Shown here in pieces: positions 24,342 through 32,221 of a DNA stretch of 64,000 nt. The notes below the pieces were generated by a model, which worked only from the letters and a program-made list of their open reading frames with translations, did no database searches and was not told the origin of the DNA. Position 1 is the stretch's first letter. Each line of letters starts with the position of its first letter. The DNA is from Muricomes intestini (lineage in GTDB: Bacteria; Bacillota; Clostridia; Lachnospirales; Lachnospiraceae). Made by a program: the position numbers and the translations under genes. The stretch is taken from the NCBI RefSeq assembly GCF_004346165.1, contig NZ_SLZZ01000003.1:124001-188000 (forward strand), read 5' to 3'.

Positions 24342-25183
24342 TATCTTCCACCCCCGAACCTGTCCAGAATACCTTCCCCGAGCATATTTACCCCAAGTAT
24401 CAAAAGTATCAAAAAGATTCCCGGGAAAATTGCACACCAGGGCCCGCTTGCCAGATATGTCTGGGACTCCGACAGCATCAATCCCAAGCTTGCATCCGGC
24501 GGCTGTACACCGATTCCAAGATAGCTCATCCCGGCCTCCTGTACCACAGCATTGTTAAATCCGATAGCCAGTGCGGATAAAAGCGCTGGCATAATATTCG
24601 GCAGGATATGAACAAACAAAATTCTGGGGGCAGACACGCCTATGAGCCTGGCGCTGACTATATAATCCTCTTCCCGGCAGCGTAAGAACTCTCCCCGTAC
24701 AATTCTGGCAAAGCTGGGGATAAATGCAATGCCCAGTGCCAGCATGACTTTGTATTTTCCTGTTCCCCATACACTGATGATCACTAACGCCAGAAGCACA
24801 CTGGGAAATGCTGCCAGGGCGTCATTTACCCGCATCAATATCTCATCCAGCCATCCTCCGAAATATCCGGTCACTGCTCCTGCCAGAATTCCAACTCCCC
24901 CGCCGATTACAATGGTTCCCAGCGCCACAATCAATGTGTTGCCGGCACCCACCAGTATCCGGCTGAACACATCCCGTCCAAACTGATCCGTACCAAAAAC
25001 ATGGGCCAGTGCGGGACCACTCAGTTTGAGAGACCCCTGCATGGCCTCTGGATCATAGGGGGACCAGAAGAATCCCAGTATAATAAGACCCACCATCACA
25101 GCTGTAAGGACCAGACCAAATACAAAGTTATAACCAGTTTTTCCCAATTTCCTTTTTCTTATTCTCAACTGCTTCAATTTCAT
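24341..25183 (-). CDS. Peptide/nickel-type ABC transporter permease (DppC/NikC-like)
   Basis: A 280-residue inner-membrane subunit with about six helices. After a basic N terminus (KLKQLRIRKRKLGKTG) come the OppC-type segment GTDQFGRDVFSRILVGAGN and the EAA loop EEDYIVSARLIGVSAPRILF with HILPNIMP. The start is taken as ATG at 25183, which lies 8 bases upstream-overlapping the stop of the partner permease (25188). It is followed directly by the two ATPase genes. Confidence 0.93.
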   Translation of the reverse strand: MKLKQLRIRKRKLGKTGYNFVFGLVLTAVMVGLIILGFFWSPYDPEAMQGSLKLSGPALAHVFGTDQFGRDVFSRILVGAGNTLIVALGTIVIGGGVGILAGAVTGYFGGWLDEILMRVNDALAAFPSVLLALVIISVWGTGKYKVMLALGIAFIPSFARIVRGEFLRCREEDYIVSARLIGVSAPRILFVHILPNIMPALLSALAIGFNNAVVQEAGMSYLGIGVQPPDASLGLMLSESQTYLASGPWCAIFPGIFLILLILGVNMLGEGILDRFGGGR

Positions 25184-25187
25184 GCCC

Positions 25188-26126
25188 CTACACTTCAATA
25201 CGCCTGTCCAATTTCTGATACAGCAAGTCTACCAGCACATTAACTACCAGAATCACCGCGGCAATTAGAACAATAATTGCTTCCACCACAGGGTAGTCTC
25301 TCTTTGAGATAGAAGAAATCAATGTCCGGCCAAGTCCCGGTATGCCAAACACCTGCTCTATAACGATACTGTTTGCAATCATATCCGCAATTGCCATCCC
25401 AAGGAAGGTAACTACAGGAGAGATACCGTTGCGCAGTACATGCCGCACCAGCACCCGCCAAGGATTATTTCCCCTGCTCTGCGCCGTACGCACATAGTCC
25501 TGTCTCATCTCTGCCAGTAGGGAATTGCGAAATAATTTTATCGTCATAGCCGCCTTGGGCAGTGCAATTGCAATTCCGGGCAATATAAGATACTTAAAAA
25601 AGCCGCTTACACTCTCTTCATAAGACACATAGCCGCCCGGAGTAAAAAGTCTGAACACCAGTCCAAACAGCACCGTGAAGATAATTCCTATAAAGAACGG
25701 CGGAACCGACATAGTAATCTGATTCAAAATCGTAAATAGCTTGTCTATAAATTTGTTTTCATACCTCACACACAGTATACTGATTGGTGTAGAAAATAAA
25801 AGAATAAATAAAAATGCAATCGCCGTCAGTGTAAGAGTGATTGGAATCTTATCTCCAATCATCTCCCTCACAGGAGTTTGGTAGGAGTAAGAAATACCCA
25901 TATCTCCCCCAACAAAATCTTTAACCCACCGTCCATAGCGCTGCGGCAGGGGACGGTTTAAGCCCATCTCCTCCCGCAAAGCCTGGACTTTGCTCTCCGT
26001 AGCCTCTGTGCCCAGAATACTCCTGGCAGGATCTCCCGGAATCACCTCAAAAGCAAGAAAGGCAAGTATGCTGACAATTAATAATGTGATTATAAGACCT
26101 GATAATTTTCTGATAACAAATTTCAT
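25188..26126 (-). CDS. Peptide/nickel-type ABC transporter permease (DppB/NikB-like)
   Basis: A 312-residue permease, six helices, with the hallmark N terminus (IRKLSGLIITLLIVSILAFL, then FEVIPGDPARSILG) and the EAA loop MRQDYVRTAQSRGNNPW followed by LRNGISPVVTFLGM. Ribosome site GGAGG 5 bases before the ATG. A family A palindrome (26141-26229) separates it from the binding-protein gene and may reduce read-through, giving more binding protein than permease. Confidence 0.94.
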   Translation of the reverse strand: MKFVIRKLSGLIITLLIVSILAFLAFEVIPGDPARSILGTEATESKVQALREEMGLNRPLPQRYGRWVKDFVGGDMGISYSYQTPVREMIGDKIPITLTLTAIAFLFILLFSTPISILCVRYENKFIDKLFTILNQITMSVPPFFIGIIFTVLFGLVFRLFTPGGYVSYEESVSGFFKYLILPGIAIALPKAAMTIKLFRNSLLAEMRQDYVRTAQSRGNNPWRVLVRHVLRNGISPVVTFLGMAIADMIANSIVIEQVFGIPGLGRTLISSISKRDYPVVEAIIVLIAAVILVVNVLVDLLYQKLDRRIEV

Positions 26127-26140
26127 ACCTGCCTCCTTTT

Positions 26141-26229
26141 AAAACGGGGTCTGACCCTTTTGAGGCCCGTTTTTCGAATTGTTTCCAACAATTCGGAAAA
26201 TGGCGGGCAAAAGGGTCAGACCCCTTTTT
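26141..26229. repeat. Repeat family A, copy 2 (full palindrome)
   Basis: About 89 bp: left arm ACGGGGTCTGACCCTTTTG, a central inverted repeat (CGAATTGTTTCCAACAATTCG), right arm CAAAAGGGTCAGACCCC. It abuts the stop codon of the binding-protein gene (26230) and lies inside the importer operon. Confidence 0.85.
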
Positions 26230-27774
26230 CTACTCTATCATATATATTGTGGACATGTCCTGTACATATAAGGGATAGAATACATATCCGTCATATTTAT
26301 CGCTGACTGCAACCAAATTTGCAAGATCCTGAATATATACATTAGCAGCCTTGTCAATGAGTATCTCTTCCAATTGTTTATAAAGTTCTGTCTGCTTTGC
26401 TTCATCTGTGGCAGAAATTGCCTCTTTAAATATCTTGTCATACTCTGCATCACTGAAATTGATAAAGTTTCCGGAATTACCTGTTGTGAACCTCTCAAGC
26501 ATTGCCCGGGCGGATAAGTTTGCAGCATCCACACCGACTACAGTGGACTGGTAGTGGTGGTTCGCATAAACATCCTCCAGCCAAGATTCCCATTCAATCG
26601 GCTTAATTTTCACATTAACACCGATATTTTTCAATTCTTCTGCAATTACCTGGGCAGTATCCACATGTGGCTGATCTGCTGAGCTCACTGTGATCTCCAA
26701 GTCGAAGCCATCCGGGTATCCCGCCTCCTTTAATAACTTCTTTGCCTTGTCATAGTCCTGCTCATAATAACTTGCGTATTCATCATCATAGTACTTCTTA
26801 AGTCCCGGATACATACTGGTTCCAATGCGCACGCCTTTTCCGTCTGACACGATATCCATGATTTCATTCGGATTGATTGCATAGCTCAGCGCCTTTCTTA
26901 CCTTTTCGTCATCCAGTGGCTTTACAGCATTGTTCAGATACAGGGCCTGAACCAGGTTCATGGTTCCCTCTTCAATATGGAACCCGCTTTTAAGTTCTGC
27001 CGCCTGACCGGATGTCAGCCGCATTGCCATATCAATGGAACCGCCCTTTAAATTAGTTACCAGCATATCCGCATCTGCCACAATCTTAAATTCAACCTTA
27101 TCTAAATGTGCCTTTTCTCCCCAATAGTCCTCATTCTTTTCTAGAATAACATTTTCCTGAGGACTGCGTGAGACAAACTTAAAGGGGCCAGTCCCCACAG
27201 GTGCCGTCTCAAGGGCATCATAATCTTTCGGGATAATCGCGGTCGTCATATAGGCGAGGAACTCTGTATTTGGTTCTTTCAGACGTATCTCCACTGTTTT
27301 ATCGTCCAGGATATTCACACTGTCAATAATAGAATACGCTGATACCAATGGATCCCCATTTGACGTATCAGCGCATCTGTCTATTGAATATTTCACATCT
27401 TCCACCGTCACACCATTCCCATTATGAAACTTTACTCCATCACGCAAAGTAAACGTATATACCCTTGCATCATCAGAAATTTCATAACTACTCGCTACGG
27501 CTTCGACTAAATTACCACTCTTATCCGGCTTTACTAAGCCTTCATAAATGTTAAATAAAACCTCTTTCGTTCCTGCCGCAACTGCTTTGTGTGGGTCAAG
27601 ACTGTCCAAATCCTGGGAAATACCAACCTTAATACTTCCACCTTCGACCGGGTTTCCTGAAAGCTTATTCTCAGTAGTTGACGGTGCCGCCTTCTTATCA
27701 CCTGAGCACCCGCCCAGTGCAATAGCTGCAGCTACTGTGAGTACCAGAATTGTCTGTGCTACTCTTCTTCTCAT
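26230..27774 (-). CDS. Peptide/nickel-type ABC transporter substrate-binding lipoprotein
   Basis: A 514-residue extracellular family 5 solute-binding protein. The N terminus is a lipoprotein signal: MRRRVAQTILVLTVAAAIAL then the lipobox ALGGC. The mature part has the family pattern DLDSLDPHKAVAAGTKEVLF, YEGLVKPDKSGN and LRDGVKFHNGNGVTVEDV. The ATG at 27774 has GAAGGAG 6 bases upstream; an upstream TTG is less likely. It is the first gene of the importer operon. The ligand could be a peptide, nickel or a metal-chelator complex; two CobW GTPases downstream make a metal complex worth considering. Confidence 0.92.
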   Translation of the reverse strand: MRRRVAQTILVLTVAAAIALGGCSGDKKAAPSTTENKLSGNPVEGGSIKVGISQDLDSLDPHKAVAAGTKEVLFNIYEGLVKPDKSGNLVEAVASSYEISDDARVYTFTLRDGVKFHNGNGVTVEDVKYSIDRCADTSNGDPLVSAYSIIDSVNILDDKTVEIRLKEPNTEFLAYMTTAIIPKDYDALETAPVGTGPFKFVSRSPQENVILEKNEDYWGEKAHLDKVEFKIVADADMLVTNLKGGSIDMAMRLTSGQAAELKSGFHIEEGTMNLVQALYLNNAVKPLDDEKVRKALSYAINPNEIMDIVSDGKGVRIGTSMYPGLKKYYDDEYASYYEQDYDKAKKLLKEAGYPDGFDLEITVSSADQPHVDTAQVIAEELKNIGVNVKIKPIEWESWLEDVYANHHYQSTVVGVDAANLSARAMLERFTTGNSGNFINFSDAEYDKIFKEAISATDEAKQTELYKQLEEILIDKAANVYIQDLANLVAVSDKYDGYVFYPLYVQDMSTIYMIE

Positions 27775-27858
27775 AATTGTCTCCTTCTTCAAACATAACC
27801 TTCATTATTAAATTGTCGACTTTTATTTTATAGGATTTGTGGCTCTTTGACAAGCTTT

Positions 27859-28308
27859 TTATGCCAGAAATTTCTTCAGCTCTGACATAAATGTATTCAC
27901 ATCCTTAAATTCTCTGTATACAGAGGCAAATCTGACATAAGCAACCGGATCCAGCTCCTTTAGCTTGTCCATGACAATCTCGCCGATCAGGCTGCTGGGA
28001 ATCTCTTTTTCTTCCCTGTTAAAGATTTCCAGTTCCACCGCATCTATCGTCTTCTGAATTTTGTCTGCCGGAACGGGTCTCTTATAGCAGGCTCTTAGAA
28101 TTCCTGATTCAATCTTAGAACGGTCATACTGCTCCCTGTTGTTGTCCTTCTTGATTACAATCAGCGGAATAGTTTCAATCTTTTCATAAGTCGTGAAACG
28201 CTTTCCGCACTCATCACAAGAACGCCTCCTGCGGATTGAACTGTTATCCTCCGCCGGCCTGGAATCAATTACCTTGGTATCAGGATGTCCACAATAAGGG
28301 CATTTCAT
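27859..28308 (-). CDS. nrdR: Transcriptional repressor NrdR
   Basis: A 149-residue repressor of ribonucleotide reductase genes. N-terminal zinc ribbon: CPYCGHPDTKVIDSRP and CDECGKRFTTYEKIE; then an ATP-cone (VIKKDNNREQYDRSKIESGI) that senses ATP/dATP. Standard length. It lies 48 bases downstream of the ylmC-like gene in the same direction, a common clostridial arrangement. No nrd genes are in the window. Confidence 0.97.
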   Translation of the reverse strand: MKCPYCGHPDTKVIDSRPAEDNSSIRRRRSCDECGKRFTTYEKIETIPLIVIKKDNNREQYDRSKIESGILRACYKRPVPADKIQKTIDAVELEIFNREEKEIPSSLIGEIVMDKLKELDPVAYVRFASVYREFKDVNTFMSELKKFLA

Positions 28309-28356
28309 AATATATTCCGCCTTTCTTCTAATCTTTCACCCCATTATACACAATAT

Positions 28357-28611
28357 CTAGTACTTTTGCAAAAACTTTTCCTCCCGGATTTCTACTAATA
28401 TGATGTCCGGTCCGATCTTCTTTATACATTCCCAGGGAATGACATATTCGCTGTCCGTGCCCAGAAAACCGCATATCTTTGCCGGACCCGGTATAATAAT
28501 AGCTTCTATCCTGCCATCCTTAATGTCTATTGCCACATCTACAACACAGCCAAGCCGCTTGCAGTCGCACACATTAATTACTTCTTTTTCTCTTAATTCA
28601 CATAGTCTCAT
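28357..28611 (-). CDS. YlmC/YmxH-family PRC-barrel protein
   Basis: An 84-residue PRC-barrel protein (MRLCELREKEVINVCDCKRL, FLGTDSEYVIPWECIKKIG) of the YlmC/YmxH sporulation-associated family found in endospore formers. The exact role is not known; the fold often mediates RNA or protein contacts. The ATG at 28611 has AGGTG upstream; a longer frame to 28659 has no such support. Probably cotranscribed with nrdR. Confidence 0.88.
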   Translation of the reverse strand: MRLCELREKEVINVCDCKRLGCVVDVAIDIKDGRIEAIIIPGPAKICGFLGTDSEYVIPWECIKKIGPDIILVEIREEKFLQKY

Positions 28612-28635
28612 ATTTTCACCTGGTTTCCTATTGCA

Positions 28636-28692
28636 CCAAAAATGCCCGCAACAGAGCAAAAGTCTCTCTCACTTTTACTCTATGCAGGCATT
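28636..28692 (-). terminator. Terminator of the NatAB-like operon
   Basis: Long stem on the minus strand (AATGCCTGCA paired with TGCGGGCATT, inner AGAG/CTCT and AAAAGT/ACTTTT) followed by TTTTTGG. It lies between the permease stop (28716) and the ylmC-like gene. Confidence 0.8.
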
Positions 28693-28715
28693 CCACGGCA
28701 CGTGATAAACTGTGC

Positions 28716-29912
28716 CTAAATTGACATTACTTTTTCACTTTCAAATGCTTTTCCTATGACTCCAATTAAAACTGCACCAAATACAAGTGTCATCCCCAGG
28801 GTTATTCCATACTGCATCGTTGTAACCTCCTGGGTCAGTATACCCTGCAGAGCCAGGGAAGTATTATAAATCGGCACCGCATACACCCACTCACCGGGAG
28901 TCTTTGTTGTAAACATTGTGGTCATCCCCAGAACAAGAATCAACATATAAACGGGCATTACATAGGAACTGGCTTCTTTCGTTGTCCTGGCAAACACGGA
29001 AACCAGAACAATGATTGCAGAATACAAAAAGGCGATTGCAACAAGCAAAACGGCCAGCATGGCAATCTGTTTCGGGTTTAATGTAAGATTCATCCCCAGA
29101 TCCGCCCCCCCTATCATCTGCGGCATGAACGCAACCAACGCTCCCACATAAATAACTGAGGAAACACCGGAAATAATCATCAGGGCAATTACTTTTCCCA
29201 ATACAATGGAGCTTCTCTTTATTGGAGAAACCAGAAGACTTGCCATAGTTCCCCGCTCTTTTTCTCCCGCTACCATATCTGTTCCGATCCCCATAGCCCC
29301 GGCAAATAATAGGATGGTCACGAAATACGGGAGCATCATGCCCAGAATCTTGCCGCCGGCTTTTTCTTCATCCTGAATCACCATATCCGGGTTATCCGAA
29401 TTTACTGTAAATACCGTCAGTCCTTCCATATTATCTACTCTTTGAGACAAAAGACTCTGGCGATATGCTTCTAGTACTCCTGTTGAAATAGTGTCATATG
29501 CGGCGCGGGAATAGTCCTCTGAAGGATTATAGTATGTCTTTATCTGGGGAATGACATCTCCCTGCTTATAACCAGATACCATATCCACAAAATTTTCCGG
29601 AAATTTAATCAGTAAATCTGCATCTCCGTTCTTAATCATTTCTGTTGCTTTTTCCCAGTCGCTCATCTCATAAATTTTACAATCCTTGTCTGCTGCTTTT
29701 AGAAACTGAGGAAATCCGACAGGGGAATTTTGAATATAAACAATGGAGGTGTGAGCCTCTACATCCTTCTGGGCATTGTTGCTTAAATTTCCCACCAGTG
29801 ACATAATCCCAACCATAATGATGACCGGAAGAAAGAAAACAGAGAAAATCATCTTTCTGTCCCGGAACACTCTGTCCAGTTCTTTTCCACATATAAGTTT
29901 GATTCCGCTCAT
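28716..29912 (-). CDS. ABC-2 type permease (NatB-like)
   Basis: A 398-residue membrane subunit: one N-terminal helix (MIFSVFFLPVIIMVGIMSLV), a long extracellular domain (about 45-220), then five helices with the family's GTDMVAGEKERGTMASLLVSP motif near residue 235. NatAB exports Na+ in Bacillus; here the substrate is unknown. The ATG at 29912 lies 1 base after the ATPase stop, with AGGAGG before it. The frame extends upstream to 30029 over the ATPase gene and that part is ignored. Confidence 0.9.
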   Translation of the reverse strand: MSGIKLICGKELDRVFRDRKMIFSVFFLPVIIMVGIMSLVGNLSNNAQKDVEAHTSIVYIQNSPVGFPQFLKAADKDCKIYEMSDWEKATEMIKNGDADLLIKFPENFVDMVSGYKQGDVIPQIKTYYNPSEDYSRAAYDTISTGVLEAYRQSLLSQRVDNMEGLTVFTVNSDNPDMVIQDEEKAGGKILGMMLPYFVTILLFAGAMGIGTDMVAGEKERGTMASLLVSPIKRSSIVLGKVIALMIISGVSSVIYVGALVAFMPQMIGGADLGMNLTLNPKQIAMLAVLLVAIAFLYSAIIVLVSVFARTTKEASSYVMPVYMLILVLGMTTMFTTKTPGEWVYAVPIYNTSLALQGILTQEVTTMQYGITLGMTLVFGAVLIGVIGKAFESEKVMSI

Positions 29913-29913
29913 T

Positions 29914-30687
29914 TTACTTTCCTCCTTTTTGGTGTCTGTAAAGTTCAAAGAAAGCATCTTCCAAGTCCTCTGCATTTGTATCATGAAGTATCTGACCAAG
30001 TGTCCCCTCCGCCACTTTTTGCCCGTCAATAATTACTCCTATCCTGTCGCAGATTTTCTCCGCCTCGGACATAACATGGGTAGATATAATCACCAGCTTT
30101 CCCTCAGCTTTAAGTTTTTTTAAATAGTCGGTCACACTTCTGGCTGTAATAACATCCAGCCCATTCGTAGGTTCATCGAAAATGATAATTTCCGGATCAT
30201 GCACCAGGCACACTGCAATAGCGGCCTTCTGGGCCATCCCCGTGGACAGTTCCTTTATCTTTTTATGGGAGAAATCCTTAATTCCAAAATAAGTAAACAA
30301 TTCTTCCTTCCTGGCTGCAAGTTTATCTTCCTGAATATGATGGAGCCTGCCAAAAAAGTTAAACATATAATCCACTGAAAATTGAGGATCCAGCTTAATA
30401 TCCCCTGTCAGAAAGCCAATCTTCTCTCTCACCTTCTCAGGTTCTCTCTTCACCTCATGCCCAGACACAAATATCTCCCCCCTTGTAGGCTTGATAATTG
30501 TGGAAATACAGCGCAGAGTAGTGGTCTTGCCGGCACCGTTAGGTCCCAAAAGCCCATATATCTCCCCTGGCCTTGCAGTAAGACTTAAGTTATCCACAGC
30601 AGTCTTTAAGGTATCTGTGGTCTTGGATTCCTTCATTTGTTTTTTGTTTAATTTATAAATTTTAGTCAGATTTTTAATCTCTATCAT
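29914..30687 (-). CDS. ABC transporter ATP-binding protein (NatA-like)
   Basis: A 257-residue ATPase partner of the ABC-2 permease. Walker A GPNGAGKTTTLR near 48, the signature LSTGMAQKAAIAVCLVHDP (a Thr replaces the second Gly of LSGGQ, as is common in Nat-type ATPases), Walker B IIIFDEPTNGLD and switch ISTHVMSEAEKICDR. Basic N-terminal insert KKQMKESKTT. First gene of a two-gene operon. Confidence 0.92.
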   Translation of the reverse strand: MIEIKNLTKIYKLNKKQMKESKTTDTLKTAVDNLSLTARPGEIYGLLGPNGAGKTTTLRCISTIIKPTRGEIFVSGHEVKREPEKVREKIGFLTGDIKLDPQFSVDYMFNFFGRLHHIQEDKLAARKEELFTYFGIKDFSHKKIKELSTGMAQKAAIAVCLVHDPEIIIFDEPTNGLDVITARSVTDYLKKLKAEGKLVIISTHVMSEAEKICDRIGVIIDGQKVAEGTLGQILHDTNAEDLEDAFFELYRHQKGGK

Positions 30688-30812
30688 AATGCCCCTCCTC
30701 TCATTGTACTATTGTGTTAATACAAATATATCTTTTTGAAATATATTTGTCAATAAGGATTTTTATCACAGCCACCCCTTTTTTTCTTTTCCAAAATATA
30801 CTACAATACTAA

Positions 30813-30860
30813 GATACCAGGATTGTGGGAGCACAAAGTGCGGAGCAATCTGCAGGTATC
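30813..30860 (-). repeat. Repeat family B, short form, copy 1 (inverted)
   Basis: 48 bp bounded by GATACC and GGTATC, with nested hairpin arms GATTG/CAATC and GCAC/GTGC. It is the reverse complement, with few changes, of 35828-35875, and matches the first hairpin of the long B copies. It overlaps the open frame upstream of the DUF3783 gene, one reason the later TTG start is chosen there. Confidence 0.8.
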
Positions 30861-30890
30861 ATACTTACAGAAAATAGGGAGGACCAAGCT

Positions 30891-31262
30891 TTGAAAGAAA
30901 CCATATTAATATTCTATGTTCCAGATAAAGAAAAACGACTGAAAATCGAAATGGCACTGTTTCCGCTCCATGTGCGGCTAAAGTACATAAAGCAGGAAGA
31001 TTACCACCAGCCCCTCGGCGTGCTGGCCGGCATAAAAGATGCCGTCCCCGCTGAAGGCAGTTACACCGGTGAAGAGCTTCCAAACACCATGATTGTCTTT
31101 GCTTTCTTCAACGACAGCCGCCTGAATCAGGCACTGGCCGCCCTAAGAAAGAGCGGTGCCGGCTCATTTCCCTACAAAGCAATCCTGACCCCCACCAACC
31201 AGTTCTGGACTGCCCAGGAATGCTTTGCCGAACTCAAACAAGAACATGAAGCTTTGAATTAG
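30891..31262 (+). CDS. DUF3783-domain protein
   Basis: A 123-residue soluble protein. The C-terminal half (EELPNTMIVFAFFNDSRLNQ ... then YKAILTPTNQFWTAQECFAE and a final EH) is the DUF3783 pattern; function is unknown. A longer frame starts at 30825 but that part is repeat B; the TTG at 30891 has GGGAGG 8 bases upstream and begins a typical beta strand (KETILIFYVPD), so it is taken as start. A family A repeat follows the stop directly and probably terminates the transcript. Confidence 0.8.
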   Translation: MKETILIFYVPDKEKRLKIEMALFPLHVRLKYIKQEDYHQPLGVLAGIKDAVPAEGSYTGEELPNTMIVFAFFNDSRLNQALAALRKSGAGSFPYKAILTPTNQFWTAQECFAELKQEHEALN

Positions 31263-31337
31263 AAAAGGGGTCAGACCCTTTTGCGGCTGGTTTTCAGAAT
31301 ATTCTGAAAATTATGGGTGTAAAAGAGTCTGACCACT
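31263..31337. repeat. Repeat family A, copy 3
   Basis: Left arm AAAAGGGGTCAGACCCTTTT, central palindrome TTTTCAGAATATTCTGAAAA, degenerate right arm AAAAGAGTCTGACCACTC. It fills the gap between two convergent genes (stops at 31262 and 31338) exactly. Confidence 0.85.
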
Positions 31338-31817
31338 CTACAACTTTTTTTCAAAATATTTTTTAAGGACTGCCGCCAAAATACAATATGTCATCACCAT
31401 TCCCCACACTGACCAAAATACTGCCATGTTGAAAAAGCCAGACACCAGCATGACCACATAGCATACTCCCATGATAATCACCCCGGCCCAGTACATAGCT
31501 TTCTCTGCAATCATATGATTTCTTTCATCCGATTCTTTCAGGCGTTCCGCATGCAGCAGCTTTTCATTTTTCAACATTTTTTTCGTCTTCAGTATGTGCT
31601 TAAGTGCAAAAAAGAATATAACTGCTCCTGTCCCCGTGAACACCCCGCTCAAAAAGGATCCCTGAACCCCGTTGTCCGTCATCATCCAGAGCAGGGCAAC
31701 TATAATTGTAACCACACCAAATATACATAATACTCTATCCCGCTTTATCCCAGAAATAAGTTTATTCTTGTACTCCTCATCTGTCTTTGCGCCCTGACTC
31801 AATGTTTGTATTAGCAT
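31338..31817 (-). CDS. Small multi-pass membrane protein paired with an XRE regulator
   Basis: A 159-residue protein with four predicted membrane segments in two pairs (VLCIFGVVTIIVALLWMM, GTGAVIFFFALKHI, YWAGVIIMGVCYVVMLVSG, FWSVWGMVMTYCILAAV) and basic ends. Not a named family that I recognise with certainty; it resembles DUF2178-type proteins that are regularly encoded beside a small XRE repressor. It starts 7 bases before the XRE stop (overlap 31811-31817) with GGAGG upstream, so the two are coupled. Confidence 0.75.
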   Translation of the reverse strand: MLIQTLSQGAKTDEEYKNKLISGIKRDRVLCIFGVVTIIVALLWMMTDNGVQGSFLSGVFTGTGAVIFFFALKHILKTKKMLKNEKLLHAERLKESDERNHMIAEKAMYWAGVIIMGVCYVVMLVSGFFNMAVFWSVWGMVMTYCILAAVLKKYFEKKL

Positions 31818-32023
31818 ATATTTTCCTCCTCCAAGTTAAATATAAAAATATCTTCAATTGTCATATCAAAATACTGCGCAATCTTATGTGCCAAAATAAG
31901 CGATGCATTGTATCTGCCGCTCTCCAGAGAAATAATCGTCTGCCGTGTCACTTCGACTGCATCAGCCAGTTCATTCTGTGTGATTTTACGCTCCTTTCTC
32001 AGTTCTTGAATACAGTTTTCCAA
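31811..32023 (-). CDS. XRE-family transcriptional regulator
   Basis: A 70-residue Cro/CI-type DNA-binding protein (RKERKITQNELADAVEVTRQ, then TIISLESGRYNASLILAHKI). It belongs to the short group that controls an adjacent membrane-protein gene. The start is a TTG at 32023 behind GAGGAGGG. Its promoter contains three identical TTTACATTT boxes at a strict 23-bp spacing, very likely its own operators. Confidence 0.9.
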   Translation of the reverse strand: MENCIQELRKERKITQNELADAVEVTRQTIISLESGRYNASLILAHKIAQYFDMTIEDIFIFNLEEENIC

Positions 32024-32063
32024 AAATATCCCTCCTCGAAAATGTTTATAGCGTACAGTTCAC

Positions 32064-32118
32064 TTTACATTTTTAGTATAGTTTACTTTACATTTCTTGT
32101 CAAGCGTATTTTACATTT
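32064..32118 (-). promoter_or_regulatory. XRE promoter with three operator boxes at 23-bp period
   Basis: On the minus strand, TTGACA (32098-32103), 17 bases, TATACT (32075-32080). The 9-mer TTTACATTT (plus-strand reading) occurs at 32064-32072, 32087-32095 and 32110-32118: downstream of -10, within the spacer and upstream of -35. The strict 23-bp step puts all boxes on nearly the same face of the helix. Confidence 0.75.
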
Positions 32119-32138
32119 TAGAAAGGTATAAAGAAAAA

Positions 32139-32208
32139 AGCCTTCCCCTTTCGCGTTCAGTTTTCAGAATATTCTGAAAACCGGCTGCAAAAGGGTCTGA
32201 CCCCTTTA
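32139..32208. repeat. Repeat family A, copy 4
   Basis: Degenerate left arm (CCTTCCCCTTTCGCG), central TTTTCAGAATATTCTGAAAA, intact right arm CAAAAGGGTCTGACCCCTTT. It ends 14 bases before the stop codon of the ABC exporter gene. Confidence 0.75.
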
Positions 32209-32221
32209 ATGACCGCCCACA

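Noticed and set aside
30825-30890. Longer N terminus of the DUF3783 protein
   Set aside because: The first part is repeat B sequence; the TTG at 30891 has the only good ribosome site.
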